Positions 1-16,114 of a stretch of DNA of 64,000 bases are shown piece by piece; within the stretch, counting starts at the first letter, position 1, and each line of letters opens with the position of its first letter. Source of the stretch: Chrysemys picta bellii. Taxonomy: Eukaryota > Chordata > Testudines > Emydidae. Below the pieces are notes generated by a model, which was given only the letters and a program-made list of their open reading frames with translations, had not been told where the DNA came from and ran no database searches. The DNA is taken from the NCBI RefSeq assembly GCF_011386835.1, contig NC_088792.1, positions 43,514,882 through 43,578,881 of the forward strand, written 5' to 3'. The position numbers and the translations under genes were made by a program.

Positions 1-4959
<4,959 letters not shown>

Positions 4960-5130
4960 GCCACAAAGACTTCAGGTTTGAGACCAATGGAACAAAAAGA
5001 CATTAAAGCAGTGCAAGAACTGATCAACAGTTACTTGAAGCAATTTAATCTTGCTCCTGTAATGGATGAAGAAGAGGTAGCCCACTGGTTCCTGCCTCAG
5101 GATCATATTATTGACACCTTTGTAGTTGAG
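4960..5130 (+). CDS. NMT2: NMT2 exon: C-terminal NMT domain
   Basis: This 171-bp exon is phase 0 at both ends. The acceptor is tataacaag and the donor is GTAAAA. It encodes [20 protein letters not shown] and continues through [13 protein letters not shown] to HIIDTFVVE, the start of the peptide-binding C-terminal half of NMT. The wording around [12 protein letters not shown] is closer to what I recall of NMT2 than of NMT1. Confidence 0.95.
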
Positions 5131-5608
5131 GTAAAAACATGGGTTAACAATGTAAATGAGGTATATGTAAATTCCACCCTTGCCTCCCCAGTAATTTTAC
5201 ACAGGTAATTTAATGTGAGGCTATATTGACATTAGGGTTTTGATGGCATCAAGATAACTACCATGAGAAACAAGAGGACTTTCTAGTGTATTCAGAGCCA
5301 TGATCTATACTTAACCTTGCATTGTAGCATTTGTGGAGCTTGATATAGTTTCTCCGTTTTGTTCATTATGAAATTAAGATGTTCTGAGGGCACCAATTCT
5401 GTGCGTCTGATTTTAACCAAGAGAATTTTTGAAGTTGTGATGAATGCGCGGTAGAGACCAGTGCTGAAAGCCATGCCACCTGAAGGGTAGGCTTCTGGCA
5501 GCTAGTATTTGTAATTTCCCAAAATATCTGCTGCGCAGGGTGAGGGCTAAAACTGTAGCTAATTAATTACAAGTTGATTCTTCCTTCAATGACTTTTTTC
5601 TTCCCCAG

Positions 5609-5776
5609 AGTTCAAATGATATTTTAACCGATTTCCTGAGTTTCTACACGTTACCTTCAACAGTTATGCACCACCCTGTTCATAAAAGCCTCAAAGCTGC
5701 CTATTCCTTCTACAATATTCATACAGAGACTCCTCTCTTGGATTTAATGAATGATGCACTCATTATAGCTAAATTG
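5609..5776 (+). CDS. NMT2: NMT2 exon
   Basis: This 168-bp phase-0 exon has a ttccccag acceptor and a GTAAGT donor. It encodes [20 protein letters not shown] and continues [16 protein letters not shown] to [14 protein letters not shown]. This is a highly conserved NMT stretch. The following intron is about 15 kb and has absorbed most of the transposons in the left part of the window. Confidence 0.95.
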
Positions 5777-5991
5777 GTAAGTAACTTACTTTCCCTGTCT
5801 ACTTTTCTCAGAAAAGTAGGGTAATTTAAAAAAAAATGTGTAACATTCCATTTATTTTACTTTAAAAAGGGATTTTTAATTGCAGAACTTAAAAAAAGCT
5901 ATACTAGCTTTTCTCTTCACTTTGAACAGCACTAGAGAAAAAGGAAAAAATTCCCATAAACCTGCACTATTTTTACAAAATATATTTTGAA

Positions 5992-7700
5992 TAGTGCTGT
6001 TGATTAATTGCAGTTAACTCACGCGATTAACTCAAAAAAATTAATTGCAATTAATCACACTGCTAAACAATAGAATACCAATTTAAATTTATTAAATATT
6101 TTTGATGCTCTTCTACATTTTCAAATATATTGATTTCAGTTATAACGCAGAATACAAAGTGTACAGTGCTCACTTTATATTATTTTTATTACAAATATTT
6201 GCACTGTAAAAATGATAAACAAAAAGAAATAGTATTTTTTTTTCAGTTCACCTCATAGAAGTACCGTAATGCAATCTCTTTATCATGAAAGTGCTACTTA
6301 CAAATGTAGTTTTTTTGTTACATGACTGCACTCAAAAACAAAACAATGTAAAACTTTAGAGCCTACAAGTCCACTCAGGCCTACTTCTTGTTCAGCCAAT
6401 CACTAAGAGAAAGAAGTTTGTTTACAGGACATAATGCTGCCCATTTCTTAATTACAATGTCACCTGAAAGCGAGAACAGGCGTTCTCATGGCACTGTTGT
6501 AGCTGGTGTCGCAAGATATTTATGTTTCAGATGTGCTAAAGATTCATCTGCCCTCTTCATGCTTCGGCCATTGATTCAGAGGACATGCTTCCAAGTAGAT
6601 GGTGCTGGTTAAAAAAATAATGCGTTAATTACATTTCTGACTGAACTCCTTGGGGGAGAATTGTATGTCTCCTGCTCTGTTTTACCTGCACTCTGCCATA
6701 TATTTCATGTTATAGCAGTCTCGGATGATGACCCAGCACATGTTGTTCATTTTAACAACACTTTCACTGCAAATTTGACAAAATGCAAAGAAGATAGCAA
6801 TGTGAGATTTCTAAAAATAGCTACAGCACTCGACCCAAGATTTAAGAATCAGAAGTGCCTTCCAAAATCTGAGAGGGATGAGGTGTGGAGCATGCTTTCA
6901 GAAGTCTTAAAAGAACAACACTCTGATGTGGAAACTACAGAACCCATACCACCAAAAAATAAAATCAATCTTCTGCTGCTGGCAGCTGACTCAGATGATG
7001 AAAATGAACATGCGTCGGTCCGCACTGCTTTGGATTGTTATTGAACAGAACCCGTCATCAGCATGGACGCATGTCTTCTGGAATGGTGGTTGAAGCATCA
7101 AGGCACATATGAATCTTTAGCGCATCTGGCATGTAAATATCTTGCAACGCCAACTACAACAGTGTCATTTGAACGCCTGTTCTCACTTTCAGGTGACATT
7201 GTAACAAGGTGACATTTTAACAAGTGACATTGTAACAAGAAGCGGGCAGCATTATCTCCTGCAAATGTAAACAAACTTGCTTGTCTGAGCTTTTGGCTGA
7301 ACAAGAAGTAGAACTCATTGGACTTATAGGCTCTAAAGTTTTACATTGTTTTATTTTTGAATGCAGGGGTTTTATGGTACATAATTCTACATTTGTAAGT
7401 TCAACTTTCATGATAAAGAGATTGCACTACAGTACTTGTATCAGGTGAATTGAAAAATACTATTTCTTTTGTTTTTTCACAGTGCAAATATTTGAAATAA
7501 AAAAAATATAAAACTGAGCATTGTACACTTTGCATTCTGTGTTTGTAATTGAAATCAATATATTAGAAAATGTGGGAAACATCCAAAATATTTAAATAAG
7601 TGGTATTCTATTATTATTTAGCAGTGCGATTAATCGCACGATTAACTTTTTTAATCACGCGATTAATCACGATTCATTTTTTAATTGCTTGACAGCCCTA
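5992..7700 (+). mobile_element. Palindromic hAT transposon with perfect 8-bp TSD
   Basis: The element starts TAGTGCTGTTGATTAATTGC and ends as the inverse of TAGGGCTGTCAAGCAATT. It is flanked by the perfect 8-bp duplication ATTTTGAA at 5984-5991 and 7701-7708, the hAT signature. The left arm (about 5992-6611) is an inverted copy of the right arm (about 7058-7700), including antisense transposase sequence. Both ends therefore derive from the same original end. The central part encodes hAT transposase in plus orientation. The element is inactive because its frame is broken. The arms are visibly diverged, so the insertion is not recent. Confidence 0.9.
6661..7320 (+). pseudogene. hAT transposase, C-terminal fragment (broken)
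   Basis: The open stretch 6661-7044 reads ATALDPRFKNQKCLPKSERD and then an acidic segment with DSDDENE. It resembles the C-terminal part of ZBED/Charlie-like hAT transposases. After a stop near 7042 the frame resumes with TTTVSFERLFSLSGDIV at about 7150-7205, the core of the hATC dimerisation domain. The hATC region is disturbed by a duplicated 'acaagtgacattgt' unit near 7200-7230. No N-terminal BED finger or catalytic first half is present. Confidence 0.85.
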
Positions 7701-7820
7701 ATTTTGAACAATGTTCTGTTGCCAGTAAGTTCAAAGCAAGTGGTTTATTACCCTGTTTTGTAATGTGATAACTGAAATCCACAGTTTGAGTGTTGCTAGA
7801 GCTATGCAGAGCATCTGGAG

Positions 7821-8137
7821 CAGTGGTAGGCAACCTGCGGCCCACAGGCCGCACGCGGCCCGTCAGGGTAATCTGCTGGAGGGCTGCCAGACTGTTTACA
7901 TTTGCACAGCCGCCCGCAGCTCCCAGTGGCCACGGTTTGCCATTCCCGGCCAATGGGAGCTGTGGGAAGCGGCAGCCAGCACCTCCCTGCAGCCCGGGAA
8001 TGTCCCATTGTCCGGGAACGGTGAACTGCGGCCACTGGGAGCTGCGGGCGGCTGTGCAAATGTAAACAAACTGTCTGGCGGCCCATCAGCGGATTACCCT
8101 GACGGGCTGCGAGCGGGCAGCAGGTTGCCCACCACTG
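7821..8137. mobile_element. hAT-type MITE, 317 bp, perfect TSD
   Basis: The terminal inverted repeats are CAGTGGTAGGCAACCTGC on the left and the inverse of CAGTGGTGGGCAACCTGC on the right. The insertion is flanked by the perfect 8-bp duplication ATCTGGAG (7813-7820 and 8138-8145). The GC-rich interior is largely self-complementary around 'ccgcccgcagctcccagtggcc'. It encodes nothing. The open frames seen on both strands are a by-product of the palindrome. Confidence 0.9.
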
Positions 8138-8145
8138 ATCTGGAG

Positions 8146-9640
8146 CATACTGGTGAAAATCTGGCCCTTAGTATCCAAATTAACAGTAAGTACTGGATAT
8201 TCAATGTTAGAAGAATGTACAGTATAATTAAAATGGTGACTCATTGATGGGCTTGGACAACTTATCAAGGTTTGCAGAAATAAATTAGTTTGGATTTGTT
8301 TAGTAAAATGGAAGGGTTTATTTTGTGTTGGGAATTAGTTGAAATTACAGCTAGTAATTAACTGTTTTTGCCTTTTTAAAGCTACAAAAGTGGTATTGTA
8401 TATGGAAGCAAAGAAAAGATGTGAAGTGTTTTAAATTATGTATTTTCAAATTCTAAGTTGTAAACACACTTTCTCACACAGAGAGAACAACATTAATGAT
8501 GCAGTTTGGGCAAATGGAGGGGAAGCCACTACAAATGAAGGGTTCAGAAGTAAATTTAAAGTATTCTCATGGGTGCAATGCCATCTAGCACTAAAAATAG
8601 TAGACACCGTGCATTACCCTTGTAAAATGTTTGTAAGTGATTTAATGTAGGAGTACATGGTGCTTATATATCTACAGAATCAATACCTCACATATTTACT
8701 TTCATTTTTAAAAAGATGAACAATTCAGAAGTAATATAGAGTACAAATCAGCCCTGTGAATTGAAACCAATGTGTAGTATTTTTGCCTTTCCTCCATGCA
8801 TGAAGTTTTGAGATTATAACAAAATAAGGTTGACTAAGGTGAAATGGAAATTTAACAAGAACGTATATGTATACTTTTTCAAACAACAGATGGTCTGGTT
8901 TTAATTAGTGCCGTGTTCAAACTGCTGACAGCAAAAGAAAGGGGAAAAAAGCTGTAGATAAGTATTGAGCGCTCTCCGAGCTCTGGTCAAGTGTAGGTAG
9001 TCTCTTGGTCTATCCAAGGCTGTGATCAGGTGTCTTGATGTTTTTGGTCTTTTGGCCTCAAGATGAAAACATTGCCTTTGTTTCTGGGACCTTGAAGTGT
9101 AAAAATTCTCTAAGTTATATCTGTTCATTTGTAGAGACTGATGATAAACTTCCTTGAAACATGCAAATATTTCTTTCTGCTGAGAATCCAGTGGCACATT
9201 TAATGAACAGTGTGTTAACTTGCTTTACTTTTGTAAATTATACTCATTCAGAAAAACACTTAGTACCTTGTTAAAATAGGATGTTATTTAGATTTATATG
9301 CAAGCGTAGTACCTTTATTTACTTGAAGCTAAGACTGAGGTCTCCAGCAGTATGTAGTTACTTAATATTTTACTTTGTGTATATAAATCAGAAACAACTC
9401 ACAAAGACATGTTAATGGTAACAGAAGGACTAACTATGTATCATGATCATTCTAATATTTTTTAATCATATGAGGTATTGTACCTTGAGCGTGGTCCTGA
9501 TGGATTTCTTAAACTAAACAGGATTGGGCTGGGTTGGAACTTGAATGGGAGATACCCATCAGATGCGGGAAGTAGTGTTTATGATCCAAGTAAATACTGT
9601 ACATCCCAGCATGGTGTTCAGGGGCCAGCACACTACTGGA
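8146..9640 (+). other. NMT2: NMT2 intron, nothing recognised
   Basis: This is AT-rich intronic sequence. I see no repeat boundary, coding signal or RNA gene in it. Confidence 0.5.
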
Positions 9641-9647
9641 GGTTCAG

Positions 9648-9826
9648 GGTCAGATTTTCAGAAAGTATTTAGGTACCTGAGGATTCAGATAGGTGCCTAA
9701 TATGACTTTCAAAAGCATCTAGGTGTCTAGATCCCATTGAGTTTGATGCCTGGGCAATTTTGAAAATCCCACTAGGTGTCTATCTGCATCTTTAGGCACC
9801 TAAATACCTTTAAAAAGCTGGTCCTC
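9648..9826. repeat. Palindromic dispersed repeat ('taggcacctaaatac' family)
   Basis: The left end (ggtcagattttcagaaag) and the right end (ctttaaaaagctggtcct) are imperfect inverted copies. Each encloses a version of 'tatttaggtacct'. Related pieces occur at about 10070-10190, 43650-43740 and 56600-56960. The shape suggests a short MITE-like family. I cannot name it from sequence alone. Confidence 0.55.
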
Positions 9827-11191
9827 GATGTTTTAGATGAAGGTGGAGAGAGGGAATGTAAAATATCACCTAATCACAAGCTAATTACAAACAGAAATCA
9901 CTCTTAAATAAAAGAGGAAAACAGGAAGCTGTCCTCTTGGCAGTAATTTGTGTACAGAAAGTGCAGCTCTTTATTAAACTGCATGAGACTTTCAGAGTTG
10001 TAAGTTCTGTGTTCATTTAACAGTGGTTTTAATATGAATTGTTCTAAACACATATATTCATGTAGACCAGGAGTTTCAAACTTGGATGTGTAAAGTTAAA
10101 TACCTAAATCTACGTTTAGGCACCTTAAATAAGTGGCCAGACTTCTTCAGAGGTACAGAGCACTTTTCAGCTTCTATTAAAGTCAGTGGCTTAAATCAAC
10201 CAAAATATACTGGACTATACATAATTCTAATAAAAATGCTATACATATTAAAGAATGAAGAATTACAAGTTGCTACATGTGTGTATCTAAAATTATCAAG
10301 AAAATTCTATATCTTGTGAAATTATGTGATAATTAGATTGCAGTGTAGGCTGTAGAGTTAAGATTGTATGTACAGACAGATTTAACTTGGTCATTTCCTG
10401 ACTTTGAGTGCTTAACTGTGCAGCTTTAATGTTCTTTTCACTTAGTTCTGTTGGAATTTCTGTAGGAGAAAGGCTCTACTGCTAATTTTGGAGTAGTTCA
10501 GCTTTTACTTTCCCAGATGCAGAGGCCTTGTCTCTTTTTGTGTGTACTTTCTGTACATTTTTTCACAGCACATCTAACTTAGACACATGAATGCATGGCA
10601 AGAACTTCTTTAGTAGCATAACATAGTGAGAAATCTGTGCAATATTTACTGGGCATATATGGTGTGTGATTTTTTTTTTTTAAAGGGGCAATAACTTGGT
10701 CAGAACAAAAATATTTTCACCAAAATATTTAAAGGCACTTACTATGGCAGAAGTCTGTTTGCATGCCAAATATCAGCTTATGCTTCCTGCTATTCCAGCA
10801 TTAATGTGTTTGTTTGTTTTTTAATCACTTTTTCTTTATAAGGGGGAAAGGTTTTTTTTCCAGTCTCAAACAGCTGAACATTGTTGCTGGTACTAATAAT
10901 TTGTATTACAGTTGTACCTAGTGGTGTGCTGCACTCACACAGAGGAGAGCCCCAGTTAATTCAATGGAGCACGACAAAAGTGCAGCAAGTGTATGACAAA
11001 TTGCAATATCCGAGCCTAATTAAAGACTAGGACTCCTAGGCACTACAATAATACAAATAATAAATAATAATAATGAGTCAGTTTAACAAAGACCCGAAGG
11101 GAATCGGGTGGATGGGAATGTGTAAAGGCCAGTTTATAGTAGAAATTTAAGACTACTCAGTTTCTGTGGCAACTTGATGATAAAGAGACTT
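9827..11191 (+). other. NMT2: NMT2 intron, one repeat piece
   Basis: A half copy of the 'taggcacc' repeat lies at about 10070-10190 (aaatctacgtttaggcacct). The rest is AT-rich sequence without recognised features. Confidence 0.5.
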
Positions 11192-11283
11192 CTGTATCAT
11201 AGAATCATAGAATATCAGGGTTGGAAGGGACCTCAGGAGGTCATCTAGTCCAATCCCCTGCTCAAAGCAGGACCAATTCCCAA

Positions 11284-14039
11284 CTAAATCATCCCAGCCA
11301 GGGCTTTGTCAAGCCGGGCCTTAAAAACCTCCAAGGAAGGAGATTCCACCACCTCCCTAGGTAACGCATTCCAGTGCTTCACTACCCTCCTAGTGAAATA
11401 GTGTTTCCTAAAATCCAACCTAGACCTCCGCCACTGCAACTTGAGACCATTGCTCCTTGTTCTGTCATCTGCCACCACTGAGAACAGCCGAGCTCCATCC
11501 TCTTTGGAACCCCCTTTCAGGTAGTTGAAAGCAGCTATCAAATCCCCCCTCATTCTTCTCTTCTGGAGACTAAACAATCCCAGTTCCCTCAGCCTCTCCT
11601 CATAAGTCATGTGCTCCAGACCCCTAATAATTTTTGTTGCCCTCCGCTGGACTCTTTCCAATTTTTCCACATCCTTCTTGTAGTGTGGGGCCCAAAACTG
11701 GACACAGTACTCCAGATGAGGCCTCACCAATGTCGAATAAAGGGGAACAATCACGTTCCTCCATCTGCTGGCAATGCCCCTACTTATACAGCCCAAAATG
11801 CCGTTAGCCTTCTTGGCAACAAGAGCACACTGTTGACTCATATCCAGCTTCTCGTCCACTGTGACCCCTAGGCCCTTTTCTGCAGAACTGCTACCTAGCC
11901 ATTCAGTCCCTAGTCTGTAGCAGTGCATAGGATTCTTCCGTCCTAAGTGCAGGACTCTGCACTTGTCCTTGTTGAACCTCATCAGGTTTTTTTTGGCCCA
12001 ATCCTCTAATTTGTCTAGGTCCCTCTGTATCCTATCCCTACCCTCCAGTGTATCTACCACGCCTCCCAGTTTAGTGTCATCTGCAAACTTGCTGAGAGTG
12101 CAGTCCATACCATCCATCCAGATCATTAATAAAGATATTAAACAAAACCGGCCCCAGGACCGACCCTTGGGCACTCCACTTGAAACCGGCTGCCAACTAG
12201 ACATGGAGCCATTGATCTCTACCCGTTGAGCCCGACGATCTAGCCAGCTTTCTATCCACCTTACAGTCCATTCATCCAGCCCATACTTCTTTAACTTGAC
12301 GGCAAGAATACTGTGGGAGATCGTATCAAAAGCTTTGTTAAAGTCAAGGAATAACATCCACTGCTTTCCCCTCATCCACAGAGCCAGTTATCTCATCATA
12401 GAAGGCAATTAGGTTAGTCAGGCACAACTTCCCCTTGGTGAATCCATGCTGACTGTTCCTGATCACTTTCCTCTCCTCTAAGTGTTTCATAATTGATTCC
12501 TTGAGGACCTGCTCCATGATTTTTCCAGGGACTGAGGTGAGGCTGACTGGCCTGTAGTTCCCCGGATCCTCCTTCTTCCCTTTTTTAAAGATGGGCACTA
12601 CATTAGCCTTTTTCCAGTCATCCGGGACCTCCCCCGATCGCCATGAGTTTTCAAAGATAATGGCCAATGGCTCTGCAATCACATCCGCCAACACCTTTTA
12701 GCACCCTCGGATGCAGCGCATCCGGCCCCATGGACTTGTGCTTGTCCAGTTTTTCTAAACAGTCCCTAACCACTTCTTTCTCCACAGAGGGCTGGTCACC
12801 TTCTCCCCATACTGTGCTGCCCAGTGCAGCAGTCTGGGAGCTGACCTTGTTCGTGAAGACAGGCAAAAAAAGCATTGAGTACATTAGCTTTTTCCACATC
12901 CTCGGTCACTAGATTGCCTCCCTCATTCAGTAAGGGGCCCACACTTTCCTTGACTTTCTTCTTGTTGCTAACATACCTGAAGAAACCCTTCTTGTTACTC
13001 TTAACATCTCTTGCTAGCTGCAATTCCAAGTGTGATTTGGCCTTCCTGATTTCACTCCTGCATGCCTGAGCAATATTTTTATACGCCTCCCTGGTCATTT
13101 GTCCAATCTTCCACTTCTTTTATGCTTCTTTTTTGCGTTTAAGATCAGCAAGGATTTCACTGTTTAGCCAGGCTGGTCGCCTGCCATATTTACTATTCTT
13201 TCTACACATCGGGCTGGTTTGTTCCTGCAACCGCAATAAGGATTCTTTAAAGTACAGCCAGCTCTCCTGGACCCCTTTGCCCTTCATGTTATTCTCCCAG
13301 GGGATCCTGCCCATCTGTTCCCTGAGGGAGTCAAAGTCTGCTTTTCTGAAGTCCAGGGTCCGTATTCTGCTGCTCTCCTTTCTTCCTTGTGTCAGGATCC
13401 TGAACTCGACCATCTCCTGGTCACTGTCTCCCAGGTTCCCATCCACTTTTGCTTCCCCTACTAATTCTTCCCTGTTTGTGAGCAGCAGGTCTGCCCCCTA
13501 GTTAGTTCCTCCAGCACTTGCACCAGGAAATTGTCCCCTACACTTTCCAAAAACTTCCTGGATTGTCTGTGCACCGCTGTATTGCTCTCCCAGCAGATAT
13601 CAGGGTGATTAAAGTCTCCCAGGAGAACCAGGGCCTGCGATCTAGCAACTTCTGTTAGTTGCCGGAAGAAAGCCTCGTCCACCTCATCCCCCTGGTCTGG
13701 TGGTCTATAGCAGACTCCGACCACGACATCACCCTTGTTGCTCACACTTGTCAACTTTATCCAGAGACTCTCAGGTTTTTCTGCAGTTTCATACCGGAGC
13801 TCTGAGCAGTCATACTCCTCTCTTACGTACAATGCAACTCCCCCACCTTTTCTGCCCTGCCTGTCCTTCCTGAACAGTTTATATCCATCCATGACAATAC
13901 TCCAGTCATGTGAGTTATCCCACCAAGTCTCTGTTATTCCAATCGCATCATAGTTCCCTGAGTGTGCCAGGACTTCCCGTTCTCCCTGCTTGTTTCCCAG
14001 GCTTCTTGCATTTGTGTATAGGCACTTAAGATAACTCAT
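11284..14039 (-). pseudogene. CR1 ORF2 (endonuclease-reverse transcriptase), broken
   Basis: The apurinic-type endonuclease lies at 13461-14039 and contains [35 protein letters not shown] and [13 protein letters not shown]. The RT follows in fragments at 13120-13446, 12796-13098, 12651-12899, 12344-12694 and 11284-12375. They carry [18 protein letters not shown] (finger motif), the start of motif A ([15 protein letters not shown]), SGVPKG (normally SGVPQG) and FADDTKLGG (motif C). The last part is the CR1 C-terminal region ending LDKALAGMI. At least five frame shifts separate the pieces. Confidence 0.9.
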
Positions 14040-14163
14040 TGATCGTCCCTTTTCTCAGTATGAGACAGGAGTCCTCCCCTCTTACGCTCTCCTGCTCGTG
14101 CTTCCTCACAGGATCCCATTTCCCCATTTACCTCAGGGCTTTGGTCTCCTTCCCTCGGTGAAT

Positions 14164-15192
14164 CTAGTTTAAAGCCCTCCTCACTAGGTTAGCCAGCCTG
14201 CTTGCGAAGATGCTCTTCCCTCTCTTCGTTGGGTGGAGCCCATCTTTGCCTAGCACTCCTCCTTCTTGGAACACCATTCCATGGTCGAAGAATCCAAAGC
14301 CTTCTCTCCGACACCACCTGCGTAGCCATTCGTTGACTTCCACGATTCGACGGTCTCTACCCAGGCCTTTTCCTTGCACAGGGAGGATGGACGAGAACAC
14401 CACTTGCACCTCAAACTCCTTTACCCTTCTTACCAGAGCCACGTAGTCTGCAGTGATCCGCTCAAGGTCATTCTTGGCAGTATCATTGGTGCCCACGTGG
14501 AGAAGCAGGAAGGGATAGCGATCCGAGGGCTTGATGAGTCTCAGCAGTCTCTCCGTCACATCGTGTATCCTAGCTCCTGGCAAGCAGCAGACCTCTCGGT
14601 TTTCCCGGTCGTGGTGGCAGATAGATGACTCAGTCCCCCTGAGGAGGGAGTCCCCGACCACCACCACCCTCCTCCTCCTCTTGGGATTGGTGGTTGTGGA
14701 ACCCTCATCCCTAGGACAGTGCATCTTTTGCCTTCCAATCGGTGGAGTCTCCTTCTGCTCCCTTCCCTCAGATGTGTCATCTAGTCCACTCTCCGCATTA
14801 GTACCTGTAGAGAGAACATGGAAACGATTGCTCACCTGTATCTCCATTGCTGGTACATGGACGCTCCTCTTTCTCCTTCTGGAGGTCACATGCTGCCAAA
14901 CTTCTTCACCATCCTTCTGTCCCTGCTGCGCCTGCTCTGAATCTTCAGAACGTTGTGGCCGTAGAAGCATCTCCTGACGTCTGTCCAGGAAATCTTCATT
15001 TTCCCTTATGCAACGCAGAGTCGATACTTGTTTCTCCAGACCTCGAACCTTCTCTTCCAATATGGAGACCAGCTTGAACTTTGTACAGACAAAGTCGCTT
15101 CTGTCCTGTACAAAGTCGCTTTTGTCCTGTGGAAGAAAGACAAACATGGCACAACCTGTGCAGGTTACAACAGCTGATCGCTCACCTTCCAT
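14164..15192 (-). CDS. CR1 ORF1 protein with SGNH/GDSL esterase domain
   Basis: The frame is open for 342 codons, from the ATG at 15192-15190 to the stop. The N-terminal third has a cysteine pair (CTGC) and a probable short coiled coil (EEKVRGLEKQVSTLR). The C-terminal half is the CR1 ORF1 esterase fold, with [14 protein letters not shown] (GDS nucleophile block), [10 protein letters not shown] (block III, GTND) and KDGLHPTKRG (Asp-x-x-His catalytic block). ORF1 proteins of CR1 bind RNA and may contact membranes through the esterase; that role is family knowledge. It sits directly upstream of ORF2, as usual. It is probably non-functional in practice because ORF2 is dead. Confidence 0.85.
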   Translation of the reverse strand: MEGERSAVVTCTGCAMFVFLPQDKSDFVQDRSDFVCTKFKLVSILEEKVRGLEKQVSTLRCIRENEDFLDRRQEMLLRPQRSEDSEQAQQGQKDGEEVWQHVTSRRRKRSVHVPAMEIQVSNRFHVLSTGTNAESGLDDTSEGREQKETPPIGRQKMHCPRDEGSTTTNPKRRRRVVVVGDSLLRGTESSICHHDRENREVCCLPGARIHDVTERLLRLIKPSDRYPFLLLHVGTNDTAKNDLERITADYVALVRRVKEFEVQVVFSSILPVQGKGLGRDRRIVEVNEWLRRWCRREGFGFFDHGMVFQEGGVLGKDGLHPTKRGKSIFASRLANLVRRALN

Positions 15193-15310
15193 ATCACCTT
15201 CCTCTTAAGAGCTTCCTCAGCTGTTGCAGTAACTACTCAGAGAAACCCGCAGATGAAAGCCTCAGTGAGCTCTCCCCAGGCGAACTCCCTCTGTTAGCCT
15301 CTGCTGTTCG

Positions 15311-15376
15311 CCGCTCAGCTGGTTCGCTGCTGACTGCCCTTATATACCAGTCAGCAGCAAACCAGCTGAGCAGCGG
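15311..15376. repeat. Long palindrome in CR1 5' UTR with TATATA loop
   Basis: The left arm (15311-15336, ccgctcagctggtt...) pairs with the right arm (15348-15376, ...aaccagctgagcagcgg) over about 26 bp with small bulges. The 11-nt loop contains ttatatac. It lies in the 5' UTR of the minus-strand CR1, about 120 bases upstream of ORF1. Confidence 0.75.
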
Positions 15377-16114
15377 TAATGGCAATGGATTTGGGGAAAG
15401 GGAGGGAGGGGACAGTTGGCAGAGGGCAAGTGAGCAGGGGGGGGGGGGCACATGCAATGAAGACATAGAAGGAGATCAAATTCTTGCATCACTTTTAGGA
15501 AGGGACCAAACTTGAACAAATTAAATCCTGAAAATATAAAATATATAAATGACTGAAAACAGGTTAGGATTGATATGTTTATGCAGCCTCAACTGTAGCA
15601 GCTAGTATTGTGCCTGCTCAAATGCAGTTTAATGTAGACTAAACTAAGATCAACCTTGATGACTATTGTGCAAAAAAACCAAACATATAATATTGAAACT
15701 GCATTAGGATTATTTTGATGTTTTACTCCTGAATGTCACCTGATGGTGTCCTACCTCCTAGAGCAGTGGTTCTCACCCCGCGGGCCACTTGCGGCCCAAT
15801 CAGCACATAACTACAGCCCATGTTGTGACATTCTCGGGGCTCTAACTATGGCAGTGTGGGAGGAGCACATGCCCCTGGCACAGAGCCAGCAGGGGGGTGC
15901 AAAAATGGGGCGGCACAGGATCAGGCCTAGAAGCATCAGCAGGAAACCAGGGTGCTCAGTGCCCCTCCCCCCCGCCCCACCTTTACCCCCTGGGTCCAGT
16001 GACCCTGGCTGGAGCAGGCTCCCTGGCACTAGGACTGCAGTGGCAGGTGGGCAGGGCAGGCTGCATGGCTAAGCTATGTGTAATCAAGGTATGCTCCCAG
16101 TTCTACATGCAGGG

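Larger units (their letters stand above)
11192..15470 (-). mobile_element. CR1 LINE, near full length, inactive
   Basis: Read on the minus strand, the order is a short 5' UTR, ORF1, ORF2 (endonuclease then reverse transcriptase) and a 3' UTR. The 3' UTR ends in the CR1 tail 'gacctcctgaggtcccttcc' region and tandem 'attctatg' octamers (11192-11215 on plus). CR1 moves by target-primed reverse transcription. ORF1 is open but ORF2 is split by several frameshifts and stops, so this copy cannot move itself. The 5' boundary is approximate. Confidence 0.9.

Noticed and set aside
7765..8268. Overlapping open frames on both strands (up to 160 codons)
   Set aside because: They coincide with a palindromic GC-rich MITE that has few stops on either strand. 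No protein family resemblance and no splice or start context.
14210..15515. Plus-strand open frames over the CR1 ORF1 region
   Set aside because: Antisense shadows of the minus-strand CR1 ORF1 and its 5' UTR.
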